Shown: one piece after another, positions 23,463 to 32,174 of the stretch
How positions within the stretch are numbered: position 1 is the first letter of the stretch
Layout: every line of letters begins with the position of its first letter
NCBI GenBank assembly: GCA_024692385.1
Contig: JAILMS010000049.1
Location: 1 to 44,225, forward strand
Source of the DNA: Prevotella sp.
Lineage (GTDB): Bacteria; Bacteroidota; Bacteroidia; Bacteroidales; Bacteroidaceae
DNA: 44,225 nucleotides
Direction of reading: 5' to 3'
Made by a program: the position numbers and the translations under genes
Notes under the pieces: generated by a model
Databases searched by the model: none
What the model was told of the DNA's origin: nothing
Seen by the model: the letters and a program-made list of their open reading frames with translations, nothing else

Positions 23463-24074
23463 TTATTCTGTAGTTTTTTCATTTTTGGCCTTCTCCTCCT
23501 CAGCTATTGCCTGCATATAGCATTCACGACAGAGCGGTTCGTACTCTTGTGTCTCACCCAGCAGTACACGTTTGTCGTTCTGTACGGTGCGGTGGCTGAC
23601 GTATGCTAGTGAGCCACACTTCACGCAGATGGCGTGCACCTTCGTCACGTCGTCGGCGATGGCACAGAGTGCTGGCATAGGACCAAAGGGCAGACCTTTG
23701 TAGTCCATGTCCAGTCCGGCAATTATGACGCGTACACCACGGTTTGCCAGTTCATTGCATACGCTGACCAGTCCTTCGTCGAAGAACTGTGCCTCGTCGA
23801 TGCCTACTACGTCTATGTCGCTGCTGAGCAATAAGATGCTGGCTGATGAGTCAAGTGGGGTAGAGGGTATGGCATTATGGTCGTGGCTTACCACTTCTTC
23901 GTCGCTATAGCGAGTGTCTATAGCTGGTTTGAATATTTCCACCTTCTGCTTGGCAAACTGTGCACGACGCAGACGACGAATCAATTCTTCGGTTTTTCCG
24001 GAGAACATAGAGCCACATACTACTTCTATTCTTCCTGGGCGGCGTGTCTCGCCCGTTGTTGGATATGTAATCAT
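23463..24074 (-). CDS. tdk: Thymidine kinase
   Basis: 203 residues, the size of bacterial type II thymidine kinases, which phosphorylate thymidine with ATP for salvage. The P-loop is GSMFSGKT (about residues 21-28). The DEAQFF block (about 93-98) carries the Walker-B-type Asp, followed by the lasso region. The structural zinc site is visible as CVKC and CREC pairs (about 150 and 183). It is on the minus strand, divergent from rsmI. A -7 element places transcription start at or next to the ATG, so the mRNA may be leaderless. Confidence 0.95.
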   Translation of the reverse strand: MITYPTTGETRRPGRIEVVCGSMFSGKTEELIRRLRRAQFAKQKVEIFKPAIDTRYSDEEVVSHDHNAIPSTPLDSSASILLLSSDIDVVGIDEAQFFDEGLVSVCNELANRGVRVIIAGLDMDYKGLPFGPMPALCAIADDVTKVHAICVKCGSLAYVSHRTVQNDKRVLLGETQEYEPLCRECYMQAIAEEEKAKNEKTTE

Positions 24075-24078
24075 GGTG

Positions 24079-24086
24079 CAAAAATA
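24079..24086 (-). promoter_or_regulatory. -7 element of tdk (near-leaderless)
   Basis: TATTTTTG on the minus strand (24086-24079) with only four bases to the ATG at 24074. No TTTG at the usual distance is seen, and that region holds the AGTGAAA repeats. Confidence 0.55.
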
Positions 24087-24094
24087 CGAAAAAA

Positions 24095-24122
24095 AGTGAA
24101 AAGTGAAGAGTGAAAAGTGAAA
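24095..24122. repeat. Four tandem 7-bp repeats between tdk and rsmI
   Basis: AGTGAAA, AGTGAAG, AGTGAAA, AGTGAAA in direct succession. They occupy the divergent promoter region of tdk and rsmI. Function unknown; slippage could change copy number. Confidence 0.7.
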
Positions 24123-24159
24123 AATTTGCTACCGCCTTATGGAATTAACCTTTTTTTGT

Positions 24160-24167
24160 TACCTTTG
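24160..24167 (+). promoter_or_regulatory. -7 element of rsmI (near-leaderless)
   Basis: TACCTTTG eight bases before the ATG at 24176, so transcription should start only a few bases before the coding region. A matching -33 box is not obvious. Confidence 0.6.
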
Positions 24168-24175
24168 CAACTGCT

Positions 24176-24847
24176 ATGGGAATATTATATATTGTACCCA
24201 CGCCCGTAGGTAACATGGAAGACATGACGCTTCGGGCTATCCGCATCTTGAAGGAGGCTGATGTGGTGCTAGCTGAAGATACCCGTACATCAGGCATCTT
24301 GCTAAAGCATTTTGCTATCAAGCAGCACCTGCTGTCGCACCATAAATTTAATGAGCACGGTACTAGTGCTGCTGTGGTGGAGCGCTTGCAGGCTGGCCAG
24401 ACTGTGGCACTTATCAGCGATGCCGGCACACCAGGCATCTCCGACCCGGGTTTCTTCCTGGTTCGTGAGGCTGTCAAGGCAGGAATAGAGGTGCAGACGC
24501 TGCCTGGTGCTACAGCCTTTGTCCCTGCATTGGTATCAAGTGGCTTGCCTTGTGACCGTTTTTGCTTCGAAGGCTTCCTACCACAGAAGAAGGGACGCCA
24601 GACCAAGTTGCAGAGTCTTGTAGATGAGGAGCGCACGATGGTGTTCTATGAGTCGCCCTACCGTGTACTGAAGACGTTACAGCAGTTTAGCGAGGTCTTT
24701 GGCCCTGATCGTCAGGTCAGCTGTTGTCGTGAAATCTCCAAGGTTCATGAGGAGAGCGTGCGCGGTACGCTGCAGGAGGTGATAGCTCATTTTCAGAAGC
24801 ATGAGCCACGCGGTGAGTTTGTCATCGTACTGGCTGGAAAATCATAG
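24176..24847 (+). CDS. rsmI: 16S rRNA (cytidine1402-2'-O)-methyltransferase
   Basis: 223 residues. RsmI methylates the 2'-OH of C1402 in the decoding centre of 16S rRNA using S-adenosylmethionine. The tetrapyrrole-methylase-like fold is marked by LYIVPTPVGNMEDMTLRA at the start (key PTPVGN), the AEDTR block, the ALISDAGTPGISDPG block and the MVFYESPYR block, all characteristic. At 223 residues it is the short form without a long C-terminal extension. It precedes a coiled-coil lipoprotein by 34 bp; the two are probably cotranscribed. Confidence 0.94.
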   Translation: MGILYIVPTPVGNMEDMTLRAIRILKEADVVLAEDTRTSGILLKHFAIKQHLLSHHKFNEHGTSAAVVERLQAGQTVALISDAGTPGISDPGFFLVREAVKAGIEVQTLPGATAFVPALVSSGLPCDRFCFEGFLPQKKGRQTKLQSLVDEERTMVFYESPYRVLKTLQQFSEVFGPDRQVSCCREISKVHEESVRGTLQEVIAHFQKHEPRGEFVIVLAGKS

Positions 24848-24881
24848 TATTGAAATAACGTAAACCGAAATACCCAATAGA

Positions 24882-25733
24882 ATGAAAAAGATGATGATTG
24901 CTGCCTTGTGCCTGATGGCGCTGACAGCATGTAATGAGAAAAGGAATAATGCTGCTGAGGATGCCCTTCTGCAGCAGCGTGACTCGCTGACACGTATCAT
25001 TCAGCAGAAGGATAACGAGATTGACGATATGGTAGCCACGATGAACGATATTCAGGAGGGCTTCCGTGCCATTAACGAAGCTGAGCAGCGTGTCACCATT
25101 GCCAAGAATGGCGAGGGTGCTACGGCAGCAGAAGGCATCCGTGAGAATATGGAGTTCATCCAGAACCAGATGCAGCAGAACCGTGAACTTATCAGCAAGC
25201 TGCGCAACCAGTTGCGTCAGAGTTCGGTGAAGGCTGACCAGCTGCGTCGCACATTGGAGACGCTCTCCCAGCAGTTGGAAGAGAAGGATGTTAAGCTGCG
25301 TATGCTGCAGGCTGAACTGGAGGCCAAGGATGTACAGATTGGTGAATTGAACCAGCAGGTTACTACGCTGTCAGGCAATGTGAGCCATCTGCAGGAGGAG
25401 AGCAGCCAGAAGTCACAGACCATCAGCTCACAGGATAAGCAGCTGAATACAGCATGGTTTGTCTATGGCACCAAGAAGGAGCTGAAAGACCAGCGCATCA
25501 TAGAAGATGGTAAAGTGCTGCGTTCTAACTTCAATCGTGAGTACTTTACCAAGATTGATATCCGTGTCGATAAGGAGATACGTCTGTATAGCCGTTCTGC
25601 CAAGGTGCTGACTGCTCATCCGCAGTCAAGCTACACCCTGCTGCAGGATGCCAATAAGCAGTATATTCTGCGCATCACTAATCCCCAGTTGTTCTGGTCA
25701 ACCAGTAAATATCTGGTGGTGCTGGTAAAGTAA
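24882..25733 (+). CDS. Coiled-coil lipoprotein of unknown function
   Basis: 283 residues. Lipobox LTAC (Cys17) followed by NEKRNNA. Residues about 25-190 form a long, nearly unbroken coiled coil rich in Q, E, L and R. The last 90 residues form a compact beta-rich domain (NTAWFVYGTKKELKDQRII as its first element, of which WFVYGTKKEL is the recognisable part). This architecture occurs in conserved Bacteroidales lipoproteins without known role, possibly a periplasmic spacer or envelope organiser. It follows rsmI and ends at a shared terminator. Confidence 0.85.
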   Translation: MKKMMIAALCLMALTACNEKRNNAAEDALLQQRDSLTRIIQQKDNEIDDMVATMNDIQEGFRAINEAEQRVTIAKNGEGATAAEGIRENMEFIQNQMQQNRELISKLRNQLRQSSVKADQLRRTLETLSQQLEEKDVKLRMLQAELEAKDVQIGELNQQVTTLSGNVSHLQEESSQKSQTISSQDKQLNTAWFVYGTKKELKDQRIIEDGKVLRSNFNREYFTKIDIRVDKEIRLYSRSAKVLTAHPQSSYTLLQDANKQYILRITNPQLFWSTSKYLVVLVK

Positions 25734-25742
25734 GGAATAAAA

Positions 25743-25770
25743 AAAGCGGGTTTTGAAAACCCGCTTTCTT
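25743..25770. terminator. Bidirectional terminator between convergent genes
   Basis: A long palindrome, AAAGCGGGTTTT (25743-25754) with AAAACCCGCTTT (25756-25767), followed by a T-rich stretch on the plus strand and A-rich sequence upstream. It separates the coiled-coil lipoprotein from the convergent M6 protease. Confidence 0.85.
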
Positions 25771-25772
25771 TA

Positions 25773-28319
25773 TTATTTGTTCATGTATTTCTTCTTGTTT
25801 TTGATGACCAGTCCCTTGTAGTTAGCATCTACCCGCTGACCAGCCATATTGTATGTAGCGTTGTTGGTAGCTGGTTCCTGGCCGTTGGCAATCTGCCTGA
25901 TGCCTGTCTCCGTGTACTCCTCTACAGCTTTTATCACGTTTAGCTCCTTGATAAGGTTGTTGTTGAATACATTTGTGCCATACACACCTGTAACGGTAAA
26001 GAGTTTGCCGTCGAGCTGAGTACTGCTCTTCAGTCCAGTAGATATTCCGAAGTTACCTGCCCAGATACGTGCTTTGTTCTCGTCGCTATAGGCCCAATAG
26101 CCTGTCTCTCTCTTTATCTTCACACCTTTGACGACAACGAGGTCATTATAGTCGTCAGCAGAAAGCTCGTCGAATGCTACCTCACGAGGCTGTGCTTCAT
26201 TGCCAGCCGTAATGTCCAGACCACTGGTGTTGGTCTCACCGTCTATTCCGACAAACTGTGGCACCTCATTATTGACCGAGTTCTTCAGGTAGAGCTTACC
26301 ATTGATGATGTCGTTGTTCTTTACGTCCATCGTCACCTTGCTCACCAAGATGGTGCCCGACTGGTCGCGCAGGTATGTGTTCTGCTGCTTGTTCTTGGTA
26401 TAGGTAAACAGCACCTGAGCATCCTCCAGCTTCAGCAATGCCTTCTCGCCATTCTCCAACTGCTTAAATTCGCTGATGTTATAGGATGGCATATTAACAA
26501 CTGTTACCTTGCAGGTTGCCTCACAATTGTTGTCGCTCTTGGCTGTAATGTAGCAGGAGCCAGCCTTGACGCCTCTTACCAGACCGTTCTGGTCTACTGT
26601 GGCGATGGTTTTGTCGCTACTGTTCCATGTCAGCGTGTACTGTGCGTATGCAGGAGTAGGGGTCTCGACAAGTTGCACTGCCATGTCTACACCCACTGAA
26701 ACCTCTTCCTCTAAGGTTAGTCCTGCCAGATGGTATTTATCGATAGTGAAAGTGATATTACCATCTAGAGTATTCTGTATATTGAATACTCCGAACTGGT
26801 TGTTCTTGCCCGTCCAAGTCTTCAGGTTGTAAGGCGTTGAGACGTTGGTAAGCTCATGAACCTTCTTTGAACCAGGGAAGGGATCCGAAGCAGACGATGT
26901 TGATTCTCCTCCTGCACGCAACAACACGTAGTAGTTGTGCTCAGGGTCGGCATTTACCTTATTTGCCTGCCATATTCCTTCGTTGCTGAGGTCTACGCGG
27001 TGTACCAGCATGCCGTCACCAGGTAGATAGGCATCCCACTTAAACTGGCTCCTCTGGCGATTCTCCAATAAGAAGAACTCTTTCGGCTCTGGCGTGTTCA
27101 GACGATAACCTTTCTGGCTGTTGAATAAAGGTTCCAGCGTATAATTTCCAGGCTGGCTAATTGTTTCAGGCTCGTCTGCAAATCCTACTGAGTAACGTTC
27201 GTAGAGTGAGTAGCCAGCTGGTGTAAAGGCATTGTCAAGATAGCATCCTGAATCCATCAACGACCAGTTACCAGGTGTAACACTCTGACCGTTCTCTTCG
27301 TAGTCAGCATCATAGAAGTCGGGTAGTCCTAATACGTGGCTGAATTCATGGCAGATAGTGCCGATACCGTCAATAAAAACAGTTTGAGGATTGGTGGTGT
27401 GGCCACACAGCTCCGTAGAGCTGGCATAGTCCCACAGCATTACTCCGTCTTTAAAAACATATGTGCGTTTATCTTCGTCAAAAATTACTGAGCGGTGAGG
27501 CCACCACAGATTTTCGTCATTTCCGCCATAATTGGCGCCATTTCCTGCCACTATGAAGAATACCAAGTCAACCATTCCGTCACCGTCACCATCGTAGTTC
27601 TTGAAGTTGACATTTGCGTCGGCTTGATTCAGCGCATCCACGAGTATTTTCCTGCACTTGCCATCATTCATATTAGCGTCATATTGGCTGTAGTTTACGG
27701 TGTAGGGGCCTACAACATCGAACTGTGGCTGGAACTTACCTTGCGAGTTGTCTGTGAAATAGTCACGCACACTACCGCTTCTCTGATTGTTGTCAAATCC
27801 CGTATAGTTCTGCTGGTTCACCATGTTGTTAATAATCGTAGGATAGTCTTCGCGTGAGAACTCCTTGTCGTTATACTGTATCAGGACGATCAGACCTTTA
27901 AAGTTCTCATAGTTTGTAGCGCGATTTCCCTGTGCACGTCGTTGGGCACCAATAGTCTCTACACGTTTCTTCATATTGGCAATGGCAGGTGTCATGTCTG
28001 GAGTTTGGAACTTCTTTATGTTCTGCAAGAAAGCCTGTTCGTTGGCCTTGCGCTCCTGAGCATTGTGTGCTACCATCTGTGTAGCCTTCAGTTCACCGTT
28101 TTTCTTCTCGGCATACACATAGAAGCCCTGTTGGTTCTTCACCACGCTATAACCATCTGTCGTGGTGTTGAAGTGCTGCCATTCGTCGCCGTGCAGTGTG
28201 ATGGTCACTGTTGTTCCGTCGGGCTGAGTCACCTGTACAGGTTTTCTGTAGGCAGGTACTGCCATGCTGCTGGTAATTCCCAGTAGCATTGCCATTATAA
28301 GAATTGATAGTCTCTTCAT
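25773..28319 (-). CDS. Secreted M6-family (immune inhibitor A-like) zinc metalloprotease
   Basis: 848 residues. Signal peptide (about 1-20, SSMA-VP), then a propeptide-like region and an M6 catalytic domain (about 140-480) with the zinc motif HEFSHVLGLPD (H324, E325, H328, D334) and a Met-turn-like WSLMDSG (352-358). A calcium-type loop DGDGDGMVD lies at 243-251. A BIG2-like Ig domain follows (about 545-620, with SSDKTIATVDQNGLVRGVKAG reduced to its hallmark 'IATVD..G.V.G'), then an OB-like domain and the tail GQRVDANYKGLVIKN. It should degrade extracellular protein. It has its own promoter and lies behind the SusCD operon. Confidence 0.92.
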   Translation of the reverse strand: MKRLSILIMAMLLGITSSMAVPAYRKPVQVTQPDGTTVTITLHGDEWQHFNTTTDGYSVVKNQQGFYVYAEKKNGELKATQMVAHNAQERKANEQAFLQNIKKFQTPDMTPAIANMKKRVETIGAQRRAQGNRATNYENFKGLIVLIQYNDKEFSREDYPTIINNMVNQQNYTGFDNNQRSGSVRDYFTDNSQGKFQPQFDVVGPYTVNYSQYDANMNDGKCRKILVDALNQADANVNFKNYDGDGDGMVDLVFFIVAGNGANYGGNDENLWWPHRSVIFDEDKRTYVFKDGVMLWDYASSTELCGHTTNPQTVFIDGIGTICHEFSHVLGLPDFYDADYEENGQSVTPGNWSLMDSGCYLDNAFTPAGYSLYERYSVGFADEPETISQPGNYTLEPLFNSQKGYRLNTPEPKEFFLLENRQRSQFKWDAYLPGDGMLVHRVDLSNEGIWQANKVNADPEHNYYVLLRAGGESTSSASDPFPGSKKVHELTNVSTPYNLKTWTGKNNQFGVFNIQNTLDGNITFTIDKYHLAGLTLEEEVSVGVDMAVQLVETPTPAYAQYTLTWNSSDKTIATVDQNGLVRGVKAGSCYITAKSDNNCEATCKVTVVNMPSYNISEFKQLENGEKALLKLEDAQVLFTYTKNKQQNTYLRDQSGTILVSKVTMDVKNNDIINGKLYLKNSVNNEVPQFVGIDGETNTSGLDITAGNEAQPREVAFDELSADDYNDLVVVKGVKIKRETGYWAYSDENKARIWAGNFGISTGLKSSTQLDGKLFTVTGVYGTNVFNNNLIKELNVIKAVEEYTETGIRQIANGQEPATNNATYNMAGQRVDANYKGLVIKNKKKYMNK

Positions 28320-28349
28320 TCTTTTAATTTTATTTTAGTTTCTGCCTTG

Positions 28350-28381
28350 CAAAATTACGCATATTTTTGCAGATAACCAAA
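28350..28381 (-). promoter_or_regulatory. Promoter of the M6 protease
   Basis: On the minus strand: TTTG (28381-28378), 20 bp, TAATTTTG (28357-28350). The leader would be about 25 nt. The phased repeat array starts 30 bp upstream of the -33 box. Confidence 0.8.
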
Positions 28382-28410
28382 TGTTTTGCAATATTCTGTT
28401 CTCTGTACAG

Positions 28411-28500
28411 CTGTATCAGGCTGATACGTGTTTGTATTAGGCTGTCCTGTGTCTGTATCAGGCTGATACGTGTCTGTATTAGGCTGTCCTGTAACTGTAT
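28411..28500. repeat. Phased 21-bp repeat array upstream of the M6 protease
   Basis: Five copies of CTGTAT (one TTGTAT) start at exactly 28411, 28432, 28453, 28474 and 28495. Full units alternate: type A contains the perfect 15-bp palindrome GTATCAGGCTGATAC (28413-28427 and 28455-28469), and type B contains GTATTAGGCTGTCC. Pairs A+B repeat at 42 bp. The 21-bp period is two helical turns, so all sites face the same side of the DNA. Position just upstream of the protease promoter suggests a regulator-binding array. There are no CRISPR spacers. Confidence 0.75.
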
Positions 28501-28542
28501 TAGCTGTTCTTTTGAGTCTTTTTAATGATTATGTCGGAAAAG

Positions 28543-28575
28543 AAATCGGGAGGGCAGTGATAGCTCTCCCGATTT
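28543..28575 (-). terminator. Terminator of the SusCD/HExxH operon
   Basis: A 10-bp stem, AAATCGGGAG (28543-28552) with CTCCCGATTT (28566-28575), 13-nt loop, followed on the minus strand by a T-rich stretch. It ends the operon that begins with susC at 38565. Confidence 0.75.
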
Positions 28576-28598
28576 TATGATAGCGTATGTAATATAGA

Positions 28599-30749
28599 TT
28601 ACTTAACGATGAACTTGTTACCGTTCTTAATGACGATACCCTTGTAGTTCTTGTCTACACGCTGACCTGCGAGGTTGAACATAGGAGTATTAGAGGTCTT
28701 CACAGTCTTGGTAGTTACCTCAATGCCAGTAACGGTACCCTGAGTAACGGTAACCTCCAACTGAGCACCCCACTGTTCGAATGTAAGTTTAGCAGCGCGA
28801 CCTTCTACACCCTCTGGCAATGCGTCTGCATTGAATACCAAATCATAGCTAAATTCTGTCTCAGTGTAAGTTTCGTTTGCAAAACCAACTGTAAGCCAAT
28901 CGGGAAGTGCCTCAGAATCCTCAGCTAACCACAATGCTGTTGTAGGATTACCGGTGGTCTCGTCATTTCCAGAGAACATGGGTTCAATGTGGATGCTTGC
29001 CTGTCCACCAGTTGTAGGAATTGTAACGCTTGTGTTGTCTTCTGTATGCAAGTAACCATACATCGCGCCTTTGAAGCTTACATATGGGTGTGAAAAGATC
29101 TTGAAGAATCCGTAAATAGCATCACTGCCTTCCTGTGTAAGATAAAGTGATGTGGTACTTACTGTGTTGACCATATCTCCTGAATATTCAATGATTGGCT
29201 TCGCGGTGAAAGTACCATTATTCCAGCCTTCGAATACAATAGCGAACTCGTCCTTAATCTGGATATAAGGCACAGCCTCGCTCAGTCCATCTTCATCTTC
29301 TACGCTGAACTCATTCCAGTTAAGTAAAGCCCAAACGTTACTTGCATCCTCTTCGTCAAGAGTGATATCATTTTTATCAACATCGGCCTGTGCGATAACA
29401 TCACCCAGTGTGATTTTCAGAGTCTCGGGATCACGCGTAACCTTAACGATCTTACAAGTCAAGTTGAAATCGTCGGTCTTGGTGAATGAACCCACCCAAA
29501 GGCTTATACCCTCAAAGTAGAGTGGTGCAGCAGGCTTTCCTTGATAGAAGATGAGGCTAGACAAGTTGTATTCGTTAGAGTTGACAGTGGGTGTACCCAT
29601 AAATGAGGCACTAGTTACACGGTTTGCTGGGTCACATTTTGTGATCTGAGCATATGTTTCATCACTATACTGGCTATCCATCTGACCGCCAACGAAAACG
29701 TATCCACCAGTCTTTCCTCTTCTTACACTCCACTGATATGGGTCAGACTCTTGTCCCATATATGATGCGGTCAGAATTGGCTGGAGGTAAACCTCGTTGG
29801 GGTTAGTGTTAATAGAGAAATTAGCAGTTGTAGCTGTTAGAGTTTCAGCTACCTCACCTGTTGAGTTGTCTAATTTGTCCATACTCCAGCTCCATGTGTC
29901 AACGGCATCCTGAGTATAATTTAAGTAGCTAGTCTCGGCATCAACGGGGATAAACATTTGAGAAGCATTAAATGAGTACCAAGAAGGAGAGATACCTTTA
30001 TGCAGATAGAGACCATCTGGCTCATAGAATACTACAGGAACAGGTACTTGACCAGGGAGCACATATGAGATTTTTGAAATATATTCATAATAACCTGAAT
30101 ATGTTTCAAATGTAGGGTCAAAAGCCTTTGCAGTGAAGCCGCCATAAAGAATATCGTCCTCTGTTGAGATGCTACCATCCTCGTTTAATGTCATCGTGAT
30201 GCTACCATCATCAGTTGCTCCGAGGAGGAATATATAATCATGGTATGCCTGACCTTGATATGTTCCCTCCTTTTCACCGATACATTGTGGAGCGATAGTG
30301 ATAACATTGTTAGAGATGGTATACTCAACAGTGATATTAGTCAGGTCACCACCTAATTCTGGAATAACATTGGTGAAGAGTGTCTTATTACCATCAGTTG
30401 AAGATGTCATAGTCCATTTTGCATTACCACTGTCATTGTCAGTGCCGAAAGCATCGTATGAGGCCTGTACGGTTCCTGCTCTACGTGAAGATGCTTTGAA
30501 AGAACTCTTTCCATCCTTTATACCACGTGCGGCTTTTGCCAATTTACCGCTGATAAACGGAGTGAGTGAGAATTCGTAGTTCTTTGTGTCTTTGACAACC
30601 CTGCTTTCCTTCACCAGCTTCTTTTCTGTAGTTGGTGCTACAACAGTTTGGTGAGCATTCTTGCCTGTAAGATTTTTTTTGCTCAATAGTTGAGCATTAG
30701 CTGAAACTGCGATTACTGCAGCGGCAGCGAAAAGTAAAAACTTCTTCAT
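28599..30749 (-). CDS. Secreted protein with BACON-like C-terminal region
   Basis: 716 residues. Signal peptide with cleavage near residue 18 (SANA-Q), no lipobox. Most of the protein is beta-rich and unrecognised. Near the end, LPDWLTVGFANETY and AAKLTFEQWGAQLEVTVTQG (key pattern W-L-T, then F-E-Q..G....V-T-Q) resemble a BACON domain, which is used in Bacteroidetes surface proteins for binding. The protein ends with the tail GQRVDKNYKGIVIKNGNKF, shared with the M6 protease. It starts 40 bp after the DUF4302-like gene, so it is the last gene of the SusCD operon. A surface substrate-binding role is the best guess. Confidence 0.8.
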   Translation of the reverse strand: MKKFLLFAAAAVIAVSANAQLLSKKNLTGKNAHQTVVAPTTEKKLVKESRVVKDTKNYEFSLTPFISGKLAKAARGIKDGKSSFKASSRRAGTVQASYDAFGTDNDSGNAKWTMTSSTDGNKTLFTNVIPELGGDLTNITVEYTISNNVITIAPQCIGEKEGTYQGQAYHDYIFLLGATDDGSITMTLNEDGSISTEDDILYGGFTAKAFDPTFETYSGYYEYISKISYVLPGQVPVPVVFYEPDGLYLHKGISPSWYSFNASQMFIPVDAETSYLNYTQDAVDTWSWSMDKLDNSTGEVAETLTATTANFSINTNPNEVYLQPILTASYMGQESDPYQWSVRRGKTGGYVFVGGQMDSQYSDETYAQITKCDPANRVTSASFMGTPTVNSNEYNLSSLIFYQGKPAAPLYFEGISLWVGSFTKTDDFNLTCKIVKVTRDPETLKITLGDVIAQADVDKNDITLDEEDASNVWALLNWNEFSVEDEDGLSEAVPYIQIKDEFAIVFEGWNNGTFTAKPIIEYSGDMVNTVSTTSLYLTQEGSDAIYGFFKIFSHPYVSFKGAMYGYLHTEDNTSVTIPTTGGQASIHIEPMFSGNDETTGNPTTALWLAEDSEALPDWLTVGFANETYTETEFSYDLVFNADALPEGVEGRAAKLTFEQWGAQLEVTVTQGTVTGIEVTTKTVKTSNTPMFNLAGQRVDKNYKGIVIKNGNKFIVK

Positions 30750-30789
30750 AATCTTTTACTATTGGTTAATAACTATATTTATGTTCACA

Positions 30790-32139
30790 CTAGTTCAATT
30801 TGAATGTCGTTCCACCATTGATGGCTTCAAACTGTCCTCCTGTTGGTAGGAAGTAGTTGTCTGGAGTCATCTTGTAGGTACCGCTGATTAAAGCAGCAAA
30901 GTCGCGACTGAGCTGTTCAAGATTGGTTGCCTTCTTCTTGATGGTCTCCATGTTCTTGTCAATCTTGTCCTCAGCAGTGCAGTTGATCGTCATCTGACCA
31001 TATGCAGGGCGAGCCATTGTCATAGCAAGACCAGCGGTATTAGTCTTCGTCTTGGCGGTGTTAGTATAGAATGTCAATACAAGTCCAACGACGGTGTTGC
31101 TGCCGCTTGACTTACCGATACCGATGCTCTCCAATGACCAGTTAGCATTATGCTTCTTCAGCTCTTCATCAATCTGGCTGAAGAGGACAGCCTGCTCAGC
31201 AGTGAACAATGTGGCATCCATCTTCCATACGGCAGTGTGGTTAACGACGTAAGTATCCCAGCGAGCCTCTACCTTGACAGTACCATCCTCGTTCTTCAGG
31301 CAGGTTTTATCCTCAGAGAGTGTGAACTCGTGGAACTTGCAGCTGCCAATGCTGTCAGTATGCTCAGTACGGAAACCGTTGGGCGTAAAGACGCAAGCCA
31401 GTGAGTCAAGCTTCACACCTTTCTGCAGATCCTCTGTATAACGGAAACGACCGTTACGAAGACCAGAGAAATAGAGGGTGTCGTTGGCATTGTTGATAAC
31501 GTAGTAGTCGTTGATGCTTGAGTTGGTGATGCTCTTCTTCATGGTCTCGGTGTCAGCAATGTAGTCTGCCCAAGAGCGGTCGCACTTAACCAGGCGTACC
31601 TCTGCTGAGTGGCGCTCACCACGCAGAATGATCTCGTTCTCTGTGTTTGACATTACTACGAAGTTGTGGTCACCTTGCATACCCTGACCGTCTTTCACCA
31701 GTGAATTAGGAGCAGCGTAGTAGGCTACAGGGTCAACGAAAGGAGTGAGCACGTCATTCCAAGTATTGAAGGCCAATACAGGACCGTCTTCCAGCAACAG
31801 GCTGTAGAGGCTGGTGGCCTCAGTGTACTTGTTGGCATTGCCATCGCGCAGATAGCGGTGGTTGCCAGCAACTGTCACCTTACCGTTCTTGTCGAACTTG
31901 GCAAAGAGGTTGAAACCCTCGAACTGTGCCACGCCAGTGCCACAGAAATACTGCATCACCCATCCATTCTCAGCAGAGCTGAGGTTGGTCTGAATCTGAT
32001 CGATGGCATGTTCTACACGCAGCGATGCACTCTCATCGAAGTAGTCGTCTTCCTCAAAACGGCAGGAGGTGAACAGTGAGGCAATGCCGCAGCACACCAT
32101 ACCTGCAAGGAGGAATTTATTGAGATGTATCTTTTTCAT
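30790..32139 (-). CDS. DUF4302-like lipoprotein
   Basis: 449 residues. Lipobox FTSC (Cys26) followed by RFEEDDYFDESASLRV. The region ENGWVMQYFCG and the following FNLFAKFDKNGKVTV are typical of the DUF4302 family, which is found in SusCD operons with HExxH lipoproteins. No catalytic residues are evident. It follows the HExxH lipoprotein by 35 bp and precedes the BACON-like protein by 40 bp. The family assignment is from memory of its hallmark segments; a role as an accessory surface binding protein is inferred. Confidence 0.78.
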   Translation of the reverse strand: MKKIHLNKFLLAGMVCCGIASLFTSCRFEEDDYFDESASLRVEHAIDQIQTNLSSAENGWVMQYFCGTGVAQFEGFNLFAKFDKNGKVTVAGNHRYLRDGNANKYTEATSLYSLLLEDGPVLAFNTWNDVLTPFVDPVAYYAAPNSLVKDGQGMQGDHNFVVMSNTENEIILRGERHSAEVRLVKCDRSWADYIADTETMKKSITNSSINDYYVINNANDTLYFSGLRNGRFRYTEDLQKGVKLDSLACVFTPNGFRTEHTDSIGSCKFHEFTLSEDKTCLKNEDGTVKVEARWDTYVVNHTAVWKMDATLFTAEQAVLFSQIDEELKKHNANWSLESIGIGKSSGSNTVVGLVLTFYTNTAKTKTNTAGLAMTMARPAYGQMTINCTAEDKIDKNMETIKKKATNLEQLSRDFAALISGTYKMTPDNYFLPTGGQFEAINGGTTFKLN

Positions 32140-32174
32140 ATATCAGTCGTTTATTCAATTATCATTATCAAAAC

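Noticed and set aside
28411-28500. Possible CRISPR array
   Set aside because: The units are contiguous with no unique spacers, the period is only 21 bp, and no cas genes are in the window.
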